The notes beneath the pieces are model-generated. The model did not search any database and was not told where the DNA came from. It saw only the letters and a list, made by a program, of their open reading frames with translations. The position numbers were made by a program, and so were the translations under genes. This document shows, piece after piece, positions 25,406 to 34,077 of a DNA stretch of 64,000 nt. The stretch comes from Thermoproteota archaeon. GTDB lineage: Archaea; Thermoproteota; Thermoprotei_A; Sulfolobales; Ignisphaeraceae. Location of the stretch: positions 1 through 64,000 of the forward strand of contig JAUQPB010000004.1 in NCBI GenBank assembly GCA_030550585.1. Direction: 5' to 3'. Position 1 is the stretch's first letter, and each line of letters starts with the position of its first letter.

Positions 25406-26286
25406 TTATAGATTCTCTGGAAATAGTGGTTTAGCACCTTTCTCTTTAAATATTTCAACAACTCTCTCTTGCTCATCTAGAGAGAGCTTTCTAAACCTTT
25501 TCCCCGCGTTTAGAATCATTGGCCATAACCTAATGTCTCCCGCCATAGAATATGTTGCAACTGGTTCTTGGGATAGTGTATACCACACAGCCAGATCTAT
25601 ATCCTCTTGTACGTCGAATGGCTCATACCATGTTGTATATCTCTTCTCTCCAACATATCTTCTCCTAGCAATAGACTTTATCGCTATCACACCTATGTCT
25701 CTATCCATAGCAACTTTTAGAACTAGCCGAAAATCGTTCTCAGGTCTCGGCATAGTCATTGCAACTGCATATACGGGTATCAGTATAGTGTCAAAATCGA
25801 ACATCTCTAAAGCCTTTAGGACAATTCTCATATCGGCATGAACAGTTATTCCAATGAATTTTATCAATCCCTGGTCACGTGCTTCCAAAAACGCTTTTGC
25901 TGCACCGTTTTCGCTAAAAATCTTATTCAATTCATCTAGCGAGCCTACAGCATGAAACTGGTAAATATCTATTGAGCTAACCCCAAATCTAGACAAAGTT
26001 GTTTTAAGCTCTCTCCAAGTCCCTTCATAGGTTCTCTCAAGAGCTTTCTCGGCGATGGTAAACCTATCTCTATACTTCTTTATCAGAGGCCCTAGCCTCA
26101 CCTCGGTCTCTCCATAGCTGGGACAATATCAACTATATTCAGACCCTCGTTAATAGCATTTTCAACGGCTTTAACAACCTCTTGAGCATCTGGATAAACA
26201 CTAGGTCCATAACCACCTATAGCAAGTATGGATACCCTAAGGTTTGTTCTACCCAATTTTCTATATTCCAAAACTCGTCGCCTCAT
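25406..26286 (-). pseudogene. aldo/keto reductase with a single-base frameshift
   Basis: Two overlapping frames make one aldo/keto reductase. The N-terminal piece (26286-26098) has the family start LEYRKLGRTNLRVSILAIGG and ends GLNIVDIVPAMERPR. Deleting-base repair near 26112 (a run GTCCCAGC missing one base) would give VPSYGETEVRLGPLIKKYRD, which contains the catalytic Asp and Tyr. The rest (26101-25406) reads as an intact TIM barrel: IDIYQFHAV, GLIKFIGITVHA, VIAIKSIARRR. So it is either recently inactivated or a sequencing error. The enzyme would reduce sugar or other aldehydes. Confidence 0.75.
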
Positions 26287-26430
26287 ACAACCTCTCTTGG
26301 ATATTTAAGAAATTTCTATGTTAAGGCAAAGGCGGATGATTTATTTAGAAGAGCGTTTTTGTATAATGCATTTATGTAAGACACATATTTAGAGGGTCTG
26401 AATCAGGATTATATGATTTGGTGTGATTAG

Positions 26431-27135
26431 ATGGATCTCAAGGAGATTGTCATCGAATTGGCTAACAGCATAGCTAAGGACGAGTATAGAAGGGTGGTTC
26501 TAGACATTTTAAACAACCCTGTGCTAACTTTTTCAAATGCAAAACCGTTGATAGCTTTTGAGAATTCTCCAGCTGCCCCCAGGAAGCATCACTTCTTCTC
26601 TGGTGGTCTGCTCATCCACACAATATCTGTTGTATTAACGGCTAAGTGCATTGCAAATACCTTTAAGAATGTATATGGGGTTGATGTCGATGTTGACCTT
26701 GTTGTTGCTAGCGCTATTCTTCACGACCTATTCAAGTACTATCAGTATGTGCCAGATCCAACAAATGGGGGGTATAAGCCTAGAGAGGACTGGTATCTGA
26801 GCCACGACTATGCAGTTGTGGCAGAGCTGTCTAGGAGGGGCGCACCAGATGTTCTTATAAGAGTTGTTTCTGAGGCTCACGGACTCTCACCATTCTCAAC
26901 AATCGAGGGTCTGATTCTCCACCTTGCAGATTCTGTTGATGCAAGATTTGGCGAGTATATACAAAATGTACTGATCTCAAAACTCAAAGATGTTGAGAAA
27001 GAGGGGTGTAGCGTATACAAAGCTTTGGACGAACTTGTTAAGGCTATCGGAATCAAAAATCTGTTGAAAGAACTTCAAGAAAATAGGGAAAACTTAATGA
27101 AAAGAGCTGTAGAGATATGCAGATCACAGAAGTAG
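26431..27135 (+). CDS. HD-domain hydrolase
   Basis: Metal-dependent phosphohydrolase of the HD superfamily, 234 aa. Metal ligands are visible as HHFFSGGLLIHT (first His), AILHDLFKYY (the HD pair) and further histidines in SHDYAVV and SEAHGLSP, with a final Asp in LHLADSVDARFG. This five-ligand pattern is like HD proteins that hydrolyse nucleotides or the 3'-5' exonuclease YhaM family. Substrate is not evident. It stands alone, with no partner within 200 bp. The ATG at 26431 directly follows an AT-rich stretch that can serve as promoter. Confidence 0.82.
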   Translation: MDLKEIVIELANSIAKDEYRRVVLDILNNPVLTFSNAKPLIAFENSPAAPRKHHFFSGGLLIHTISVVLTAKCIANTFKNVYGVDVDVDLVVASAILHDLFKYYQYVPDPTNGGYKPREDWYLSHDYAVVAELSRRGAPDVLIRVVSEAHGLSPFSTIEGLILHLADSVDARFGEYIQNVLISKLKDVEKEGCSVYKALDELVKAIGIKNLLKELQENRENLMKRAVEICRSQK

Positions 27136-27349
27136 CTTTTAGAACCCATTTAGTGTATGGGCCATCAGCTCAAAAACTGTGATTTGGATGCGAGGAGAAT
27201 CGATAAAATAAAAGATAAAATAAAACTATGATCCAGATCTGGCTAGCAAAATGGCTCAGAGTGGAGGTAGCTGAGCAACAAAACCATTTTCTAAGGATTG
27301 CAACAGGGAAATATGGTATAGAATAAAATTGTGTGTCGAATTCTTCAAC

Positions 27350-28147
27350 CTATTTTCTCTTTATTAAAAGGATTACAACCACGATTACAATTATCAGCAT
27401 GGCTACGGCAATGCCAATAGCCGGTGGTGTTGAGATCAAAGGCGCTCCTTTAGTGGTTGTTGGGACTGTAGCTGTGTATGTACCTGCTGTTGTCGAGGTA
27501 TTTATTTGTATTATCTGAGTTGTTGACGAAGTTTGTGTAGCGCTTGTCAATTGTGTTGTGGATGTGGTTTTTGTAGCTACCGTAGATTGTGTTGTCGCAA
27601 CTGGTGCTGTTTGCTTAATTGTAGTTGGGGTTATTACACTGGTTTTTGTTTGTGTAGAACTGCTTATTATTGTGTACATTATTGTTGCAGGCCCCTTGAA
27701 CTCCATTACGATATTGCTATCTGTGACCTCTCCAAAAACCGTCTCGTTGGGTATCGACAGAAGGAGTATATTTGGAGCTGTTGCAAGTCTTATGGTGACT
27801 GGCTGCAAGACATCGAGCTGGAAAATGCCATCAGCTATCGTTACATTGGCTATATAGCTTATAGATACTGTTGTATTTTTCGGTGAGACTATATACAATG
27901 AGTTGTTTAGTGTCAACCACTCGATGTTTGTATCAGACGAAATCTCTATAGACACATCAACAGGTTTTATGGGTAAAACAATGTTTGATACCCCCTCAAC
28001 CACAGAGGTATTCATGTAGACCCGTGCAACACCATTCTCATCGATTACCACTATTGCTGTGGGGCTCTGTGTTTGAGCCGCCGACATTGGTAGAATGGTT
28101 GCAAATAAAAGAACAACAAATGGTAGTAGGATATACACTCTTGTCAT
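27350..28147 (-). CDS. secreted membrane-anchored protein with Thr-rich stalk, MoxR locus
   Basis: About 265 residues. A signal peptide (TRVYILLPFVVLLFATILPM, cleaved near SAAQTQ) leads into a beta-rich ectodomain with many NxT/S sites (residues about 30-165). A Thr/Ser-rich stalk (for example TTQSTVATKTTSTTQLTS) and a C-terminal membrane helix (IGIAVAMLIIVIVVVILLI) with KRK end it. ATG 28147 is preferred to TTG 28189. It lies just downstream of the DUF4350-like gene, so it probably belongs to the same operon as the MoxR-associated membrane proteins. It could be the external partner or target of that system. Confidence 0.75.
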   Translation of the reverse strand: MTRVYILLPFVVLLFATILPMSAAQTQSPTAIVVIDENGVARVYMNTSVVEGVSNIVLPIKPVDVSIEISSDTNIEWLTLNNSLYIVSPKNTTVSISYIANVTIADGIFQLDVLQPVTIRLATAPNILLLSIPNETVFGEVTDSNIVMEFKGPATIMYTIISSSTQTKTSVITPTTIKQTAPVATTQSTVATKTTSTTQLTSATQTSSTTQIIQINTSTTAGTYTATVPTTTKGAPLISTPPAIGIAVAMLIIVIVVVILLIKRK

Positions 28148-28191
28148 AGTGTTTTTAGCACCAGACAAGAGACGTGAAGTAGAAGTCAAAA

Positions 28192-29385
28192 TTATTTAAA
28201 TTTTTCTGTGTGTAGCAATGTCATTAAATGCCTAACAAGCTTTTTCCGAGCTTCAAGATCCTCTTTAAAGTAGTTGGTCAGACCGTCAACACATTTTCTA
28301 TTCATTCTCTGCTTTGTTAAGCACCGAAGCCTCTCTACACAATCTTTATGATCTAGGCACACACTTCTTAAGATCTCTATATAGGTCTTCGACATTCTTG
28401 TTTTCGGCATTGTTGAAAGACCTTCTCCGATTTTTCCTCTTTTAAATCTTGCCATGCTATAGAGACACAGTATGATTGTGGGTATCAGAAATGTTTGCAT
28501 AGCTAGCTGATTCGATATACCATATACCGCTAGATACAGATATCTCACTGGGTTGACATATATTGCAATAGCTTTTTCTACGCCATACAAATCTACGAGC
28601 TCTTTGAATGAAAGTAGCCTTGGATTATACTTAGAGGCGTCGACAATGAATGTTCTCTGCGAGGTGTTTTTGCATAGATAATCTATGAGTGTGCTGAACA
28701 TTGCTCTGTAAATATTTTGCGAGGAAGAATTGAAAACTGCATTGATGGCTATGGAGCCGTCTCCGAAAACCACAGCCTCTATGTCATTCCAATGACAATA
28801 AGCTCCAACAACAAAGTTGTTTGCATATGCTATTGGATGGCAAGAACCACTATCCAAGATAGTTACGGGTGAGACATACGCAAAAGCGATGTAAAAAACC
28901 CTATCACTTACATTGACATAGCCGTATACAATACCAGAATTGTTTAGAGATGTAATATATTTGAATGCGTTGATTCTAACTGGGATGCCGAGTACTTCCA
29001 GAACCTGATTTCCGTAGGAACCCTCATCCAGTATAACGGCTTTTGCTCTCGACTCTAAGACTATGTGTGAGATCGAGGATAACTCCTCTTGGCTAAATGC
29101 CTTCTCAGGCGATATGATGAATAGGGTTGTGCAGCCGCTAAAGCTATTATGCTCTGCGCTAGACCAGTTCTCTACAAGAAAAACTGTGCCACGCCCAGCA
29201 AGAAACCTAGCGAATTCTGATGTGCCATCCCAGCGAATATTTAGTGGAGAAGCCCCAGAAAATGCCAGCCCAGGAACATTTTTTTCAAACGATGCAGCCA
29301 GTATAAATAGTATTAGAACGGCTAAAACAAAGAACAAGATATTGTAGGTGCCACTACCTTTTCTCACGACATATCTCACCAGCAT
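28192..29385 (-). CDS. DUF4350-like membrane protein, MoxR locus
   Basis: A 397-residue protein. An N-terminal membrane helix (ILFFVLAVLILFILAASF) is followed by an ectodomain containing GTSEFARFLAGRGTVFLVENW, TTLFIISPEKAFSQEELSSI and AKAVILDEGSYGNQVLEVLG, the pattern of DUF4350/GldG-like domains seen beside MoxR and DUF58 genes. A second membrane helix lies near QTFLIPTIILCLYSM, and a cytoplasmic tail of about 90 residues has six cysteines. The gene overlaps the 56-residue membrane protein gene by 32 nt. It is probably a structural membrane component of the MoxR system. Confidence 0.7.
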   Translation of the reverse strand: MLVRYVVRKGSGTYNILFFVLAVLILFILAASFEKNVPGLAFSGASPLNIRWDGTSEFARFLAGRGTVFLVENWSSAEHNSFSGCTTLFIISPEKAFSQEELSSISHIVLESRAKAVILDEGSYGNQVLEVLGIPVRINAFKYITSLNNSGIVYGYVNVSDRVFYIAFAYVSPVTILDSGSCHPIAYANNFVVGAYCHWNDIEAVVFGDGSIAINAVFNSSSQNIYRAMFSTLIDYLCKNTSQRTFIVDASKYNPRLLSFKELVDLYGVEKAIAIYVNPVRYLYLAVYGISNQLAMQTFLIPTIILCLYSMARFKRGKIGEGLSTMPKTRMSKTYIEILRSVCLDHKDCVERLRCLTKQRMNRKCVDGLTNYFKEDLEARKKLVRHLMTLLHTEKFK

Positions 29386-29524
29386 AGGACAGCAGGATTA
29401 CACCTGACAGCAAAGAGATTATCGATGCCACATACCTCTGCAAAAGCGCTAAGATAATCGATGCTATTAGAACAGATGTTGCAACATATACCAATGTGAT
29501 GTGTGTCTTGCTGTTACAGTCCAT
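29354..29524 (-). CDS. 56-residue two-helix membrane protein, MoxR locus
   Basis: A small frame from ATG 29524 to TAG 29354 encodes 56 residues with two likely membrane helices: TLVYVATSVLIASIILALL, and after the loop QRYVA, IISLLSGVILLSYAG; the ends are charged (MDCNSK, EICREKR). The start overlaps the stop of the upstream 180-residue membrane protein by 11 nt, and the stop overlaps the start of the DUF4350-like gene by 32 nt. This nested, uninterrupted arrangement with hydrophobic protein-like sequence argues for a translated gene coupled to both neighbours. No homologue is known to me. Confidence 0.65.
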   Translation of the reverse strand: MDCNSKTHITLVYVATSVLIASIILALLQRYVASIISLLSGVILLSYAGEICREKR

Positions 29525-30056
29525 GTAGCATAGCCTCGAAAAATCTGATCCAAGAATCTAGATCATATAGTTTATCATTTACAAAACCAATTACATAAAG
29601 CGCAACAGCTATTACAACTATTGCTGTTGCAACTATGTTTCGATATAAAACAGTCTTCAATTTGTCTAAGAAAACAATTGCTAGCAAGGTAGCTGCTATA
29701 GATATTAGTGTGGAGTATACAAAATCTTTTATGGCGATGCCAATAAGCAAGCTGGTTTCTGTCGAAAGTACAGAGAATAGAAGAAGCTTGTAGATATAGT
29801 TAGAAAAGGATTTCACATCTATTGGAAATGATGGAAGTTTAAATTCTGTTGCCGTACCCCCTCCTGTTTTCAACAATATCAGCGCTTTTATCAAGAAATA
29901 TGTCGAATATGTGTAAATAGATAGTATTGCTAGAACATCCATGTAGTCGTACAATCCAGAAGACAATATATATGTAAGTACAAGTGATGCTAGTATTGGG
30001 TAGAGCGTTATCAGATAGGCTTGTTTATTATAGCCTCTCCTACAGATCACCTGCAT
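29514..30056 (-). CDS. multi-pass membrane protein, MoxR locus
   Basis: A 180-residue protein with about five membrane helices (from AYLITLYPILASLVLTYIL to IVATAIVVIAVALYVIGFV). A soluble loop (TGGGTATEFKLPSFPIDVK) follows the second helix. I recognise no family. It overlaps the end of the DUF4129-like gene by 17 nt and the small 56-residue gene by 11 nt, so it is a tightly coupled part of the operon running leftward from the MoxR promoter region. Confidence 0.7.
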   Translation of the reverse strand: MQVICRRGYNKQAYLITLYPILASLVLTYILSSGLYDYMDVLAILSIYTYSTYFLIKALILLKTGGGTATEFKLPSFPIDVKSFSNYIYKLLLFSVLSTETSLLIGIAIKDFVYSTLISIAATLLAIVFLDKLKTVLYRNIVATAIVVIAVALYVIGFVNDKLYDLDSWIRFFEAMLHGL

Positions 30057-31782
30057 TCTCTAGAGCATCTAGAACCTTATTTAAGTCATCTAGATCTCTT
30101 CTACTCCAAGCATTCGAATATCTTATGATCTCGTATTTTGCTGTGGCAAGTCTAATCAAATGAATATCTCGATATCCTTTATCCATAAACTTTGCTAAAA
30201 CATCTCTATGTGTATCAAAACTAGATATGGATATGCCAATCTTTCTGCAAACCAATGACAATGTAGTCCAAAATCTGTATAGTGTTATACACCTCTCATC
30301 ATCTCTACTGTACCTGTTTATCCAGTTGCTCACGATTTTTGCTTTGCCCCATCCAAGAAAGGCTTTGATATGTTTAAAGAGGTTGTGTCTAAAGATTGTT
30401 ATTGCAACTAGTGATAGGATTGACAATGCTATGGCAACTGTTATCATAGAGTTTCCGAAATAGAAATACTGCTGATTCTGGTTGCTGAGGAGTATTATCG
30501 GCTTTGTGCTATTGAATTTATCCTGTATCTGACTATACTCTGGAACAGGCTCTACAAGCACTACTGTATTTGATTTTGACACAATTTCCGTTATTATTCT
30601 AGACCCTTTGACCATGTCAAAATCCACTTTTATACCCTGTCTGTTGGTCGATGGGCTTTCTCCTCTGTGATATTCGTTGTCAAACTGTGTTGGCGCTACA
30701 GTATATCCGATACCCATGTAGGTGGGGGTTACAATAATTAGATAAGGTGCTGTGTTGTATGGCTGTGTTGGGCTCTGCACAATTTCTATTGTATTGTTTA
30801 TCGAGCCAAGCTTTGTGGAACTGTTCTCACCATCATAGTGTTCTATAATGGCAATGCTGTCTTCGCTACTCAAACTGCTTTGTGCTATTATTTGAAGTAT
30901 CTCTTCTGGTTTGTAGCTCATCCCAATTATTATAGCAGCTATGACATCACCGATTTTTACATTGTTCTTGTTTTTGGCTATTTCCATTAGTCTGTAAACA
31001 GCTTTTTCAATTATGTTGAAGTCTAGATATACACTGCTATTCTCTGGGGTACTGCGGCTGTAGATGATTTTGTAGCTTGGCTGTGACTTGAAACTTATTG
31101 GATGGAGCTCTACATAGCTTTTTAGAAATATTGCAGAAACGATTGAATCGTAAAGCAGCATTTCGTTCAATAGACTCTCATATGCTGTCCCATTCATTGT
31201 GATTATGCCATTGTATAGCATTAGGGTTATTAGGAACTTGGATACCAGTTTTGATATAACATTTGCTGGCATCTCCCTAGCGTTTTCTGCGATAAAGTTG
31301 ATGAAGTTGTATATGTCGGTGATGTTATATTTGCACATTTCATACCCATAGTAGAGATTTATAGCAAGCTTCGATATAACTTCATCGCAACTCAGATTAT
31401 TTGTAGACAGCCCAGAGCCTTTTAGAATTGCAATTAGCACTTTGGCAACATCTTCTCCAGTTATATAGCTCTCTTCACCAGAAAGCATCTTTAAGGCTCT
31501 AAGCTGTATAGCCCCTATAAACAATGCCAACCTGCTATTATTATACACCATGGATAAGAGCTTCTTAGCGACATCACCATTATATTCACTTAAATTAATT
31601 GAAATGTTCATACTCTGAGCCCACTGCTTTAACACATAAGAGGCGTAGACTATTGACGAAGCGGCTTTTTCTATTTCTATTGAATGCCTCTCTAGGGCTA
31701 GAACACTGAAGAAGCTAGATATGTACAGTAGAAGAAATGTGATGGCAATTACAGTTAAAACTCTATTTGTTGAGTTGGCCAT
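30040..31782 (-). CDS. membrane protein with DUF4129-like C-terminal domain, MoxR locus
   Basis: A 580-residue protein. An N-terminal signal-anchor (VLTVIAITFLLLYISSFFSVL) is followed by a large external region of about 400 residues, mostly helical and rich in NxS/T sites. A membrane helix (MITVAIALSILSLVAITIF) leads to a cytoplasmic domain of about 110 residues (CRKIGISISSFDTHRDVL, ending LDDLNKVLDALENAG). This last part resembles the DUF4129 domain often linked to transglutaminase-like proteins next to MoxR and DUF58; no transglutaminase core is visible. First gene of the leftward operon, 48 bp from the divergent moxR. Confidence 0.7.
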   Translation of the reverse strand: MANSTNRVLTVIAITFLLLYISSFFSVLALERHSIEIEKAASSIVYASYVLKQWAQSMNISINLSEYNGDVAKKLLSMVYNNSRLALFIGAIQLRALKMLSGEESYITGEDVAKVLIAILKGSGLSTNNLSCDEVISKLAINLYYGYEMCKYNITDIYNFINFIAENAREMPANVISKLVSKFLITLMLYNGIITMNGTAYESLLNEMLLYDSIVSAIFLKSYVELHPISFKSQPSYKIIYSRSTPENSSVYLDFNIIEKAVYRLMEIAKNKNNVKIGDVIAAIIIGMSYKPEEILQIIAQSSLSSEDSIAIIEHYDGENSSTKLGSINNTIEIVQSPTQPYNTAPYLIIVTPTYMGIGYTVAPTQFDNEYHRGESPSTNRQGIKVDFDMVKGSRIITEIVSKSNTVVLVEPVPEYSQIQDKFNSTKPIILLSNQNQQYFYFGNSMITVAIALSILSLVAITIFRHNLFKHIKAFLGWGKAKIVSNWINRYSRDDERCITLYRFWTTLSLVCRKIGISISSFDTHRDVLAKFMDKGYRDIHLIRLATAKYEIIRYSNAWSRRDLDDLNKVLDALENAGDL

Positions 31783-31792
31783 ATAATTTCGC

Positions 31793-31805
31793 TAACAATA
31801 TATTT
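31793..31805. promoter_or_regulatory. TATA element in the divergent MoxR intergenic region
   Basis: The 48-bp gap between the DUF4129-like gene and moxR contains AATATATT (31797-31804), palindromic, about 25-30 nt before the moxR GTG at 31831. It is at the right distance for a near-leaderless moxR transcript. Its symmetry allows use in the other direction too, though the spacing to 31782 is short. Confidence 0.35.
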
Positions 31806-31830
31806 TGCTAAGAACTAAATATTTGTTGCT

Positions 31831-32784
31831 GTGACTAATGTGACAACATTTAGCAAGATTGTGCAAAGAGTTGTTGAGGAATCTTCCAAGGTGCTTGTCG
31901 ATAGGTCTAGCTATGTTGAGTTGATAACCTTTTCTATAATTTTTGAGGGCCACGTGCTTATAGAGGGTATTCCTGGGATAGCCAAGACTCTAACCGCAAA
32001 AACAGTTGCAAGACTCTTAAATCTTTCGTTTTCAAGGATTCAGTGTACTGTAGACATACTTCCATCCGATATTATAGGGACTAGGATATTCAATCAGAAG
32101 ACAGGCGAGTTTGAGCTTAGGCTAGGGCCAATACACTCCAATGTAGTGCTAGTTGACGAGATTAACAGAGCCTCTCCAAGAGCGCAATCAGCTCTTCTAG
32201 AGGCTATGCAGGAGAGGCAGGTGACCATAGATGGTGAGACAATTAAGCTTCCCAGACCCTTCATAGTTATAGCAACACAAAACCCTGTAGAGTTAGAAGG
32301 TACATTCCCCCTTCCAGAGGCGCAGCTGGACAGATTCTATATAAAAATTAATATGAGCCCGCTTGAGAGGGCATCTCTAATTAAGCTTCTTAAAAAGGAT
32401 TTGAGAGCCATAGAAAGAGAGTTTGAGAATCTAAGGCCTGTGGTAGGCAGAGAAGATTTGGAGGAGGCATCGGAGGAAATAGAGCATGTATATATAGACG
32501 ATTCTATATACGACTACGTTGCGCGAATAGCTGAATACAGCAATAGGCATCCTGCTGTAAGGCTTGGGATAACCCCGAGAGGGGCTCTAATGCTGGTTAA
32601 CCTAGCTAAAGAGTTTGCACTCTATGAGGGGAGAAAATATGTTATACCAGATGATATTAAAAAAGCGTCTATACCCGCATTATCGCATAGGATTTTGCTG
32701 AAACCAGAATACATAGCTGGGGAATACAGTGTGGAGCGCATAATACAGGAGATTTTGGCTAAGGTTGAGGTGCCAAGACCATAG
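31831..32784 (+). CDS. MoxR-family AAA+ ATPase
   Basis: MoxR-type AAA+ chaperone ATPase, 317 aa. Walker A is GIPGIAKT (46-53), Walker B is NVVLVDEINRASPRAQ, sensor 1 is FIVIATQNPVELEG, and FPLPEAQLDRF is the family signature. The C-terminal lid has RLGITPRGALMLVNLAK and PDDIKKA. MoxR ATPases work with DUF58 and VWA-domain partners to mature or insert metal into protein complexes. Here the DUF58 gene follows 38 nt downstream, and the membrane genes are divergent. No VWA protein is encoded nearby. The start is GTG 31831 (or GTG 31840). Confidence 0.92.
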   Translation: MTNVTTFSKIVQRVVEESSKVLVDRSSYVELITFSIIFEGHVLIEGIPGIAKTLTAKTVARLLNLSFSRIQCTVDILPSDIIGTRIFNQKTGEFELRLGPIHSNVVLVDEINRASPRAQSALLEAMQERQVTIDGETIKLPRPFIVIATQNPVELEGTFPLPEAQLDRFYIKINMSPLERASLIKLLKKDLRAIEREFENLRPVVGREDLEEASEEIEHVYIDDSIYDYVARIAEYSNRHPAVRLGITPRGALMLVNLAKEFALYEGRKYVIPDDIKKASIPALSHRILLKPEYIAGEYSVERIIQEILAKVEVPRP

Positions 32785-32822
32785 AGCATAACAGGCTGGA
32801 GTTCTATCCAAAGCCAAGCAAA

Positions 32823-34076
32823 TTGCTGTACATTGTTTTCCTACTTGCTCTAGCCATGACTATATACATAAATGGCATGCCAAAAACCCTAGCCCTCTTT
32901 GCAGCGACCACAACCCTGACAATTATTTCGACATCACTTTCAATAGCGACATCGGCAAAGAGCATAGTGTTTGATGTAAAGGCTCTAAGACCTGATATAA
33001 CTGGGCTGGAAAACGAGGACATTGAAATACCTTTTGAGATAATCTACAGACTACCCTACGTTCTATCAATTACTGCTGTGAAGCTAGATAATGATATGGG
33101 CATCTCATATTCTAAACACATTACAAAAGCTGATGGCAATAAATACGAATTAAAAGTCTATGTAAGAGGCTATGTAGGTAGCCATAGAATAAATGGACTG
33201 ACAATAACGTTTCAAGACATATTCAAGTTGTTTAGAATTGAAGTGAAAGTGGGCTTTGGTGTTCCAGTAGCTGTGCATATAGTTCCTGTTAAAACATCAA
33301 CACGGTTTAGAATAGAGTTTTTATTGCCGTCAGAAGTTCTATACGAATCTTATGTATCTAGAAGAAAGGGATATGGAATAAACATACTTGGTGTAAGAGA
33401 GTATACAGTAGGTGATGAGTTTAGAAGAATAGCTTGGAAGGCAACCGCGAAGACAGGTCGTTTAATGGTCAAAGAGTATGAGGGTATGTCGTATAGAAAT
33501 ATAGTTGTTGTTGCATCTCTTCACAATGGGCATTACATAGGGGATCCACCGCCTATACACTATATAGGGAATGCCGTACTGGGCATTGTCTCTGCTGCTT
33601 GTGAGAGGAATATGAAGGTAAGGGTTGGTGTAATTACTGAAGAGGGTATAAAGATAAGTAGTGAGATAACCAAAAAAGATATTGACAATGTGCACACAAT
33701 TCTGTCATTGATTGAATGGCCTCTAAAGCCAATCAGATTCTACAGCTATTCTAGTAGCAATAGAATAGTTAGATGGTTTGTCAAACAACTGGTTTTCAAT
33801 TCCTGTAGAGAGCCATGTATCGTCGCATTATTTATCGATCCATTAGACGATCTGGATGTTGAGAATATTGCAAGACTTTATAGAGAGCTTAAGATGCGTG
33901 GGCATGAACTGAAGCTGTTTCTAGCACCGCCAACGCTAATCAATTTTCTATACAACAAGAATCTGCCTATACAGGATCTTGACAGCGCTGTGAAAGAGAT
34001 CAATAGAATTGATATGATAGTTAGAAGCCTTCACAGAATAGCAAAGATCTATACGCCAGACAAATATATTGTGTAA
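32823..34076 (+). CDS. DUF58 family protein
   Basis: A 417-residue protein of the DUF58 family. Two N-terminal membrane helices (LYIVFLLALAMTIYI, then ALFAATTTLTIISTSLSI) precede a beta-sandwich region. The family motif GVREYTVGDEFRRIAWKATA and the following GRLMVKEYE are intact, and the rest has a degenerate VWA-like fold (NIVVVASLHNG, CIVALFIDPLDDLD). It is the standard partner of MoxR. Start: TTG 32823. The frame is open upstream to 32769 without a standard start codon, so the N-terminus is uncertain by a few residues (an RLEFYPKPSK stretch just before looks protein-like). Confidence 0.88.
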   Translation: MLYIVFLLALAMTIYINGMPKTLALFAATTTLTIISTSLSIATSAKSIVFDVKALRPDITGLENEDIEIPFEIIYRLPYVLSITAVKLDNDMGISYSKHITKADGNKYELKVYVRGYVGSHRINGLTITFQDIFKLFRIEVKVGFGVPVAVHIVPVKTSTRFRIEFLLPSEVLYESYVSRRKGYGINILGVREYTVGDEFRRIAWKATAKTGRLMVKEYEGMSYRNIVVVASLHNGHYIGDPPPIHYIGNAVLGIVSAACERNMKVRVGVITEEGIKISSEITKKDIDNVHTILSLIEWPLKPIRFYSYSSSNRIVRWFVKQLVFNSCREPCIVALFIDPLDDLDVENIARLYRELKMRGHELKLFLAPPTLINFLYNKNLPIQDLDSAVKEINRIDMIVRSLHRIAKIYTPDKYIV

Positions 34077-34077
34077 T

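Noticed and set aside
25256-25434. 59-codon forward frame in the gap before the frameshifted aldo/keto reductase
   Set aside because: No ribosome binding site and it runs into a clearly reverse-strand coding region; amino-acid sequence shows no family resemblance.
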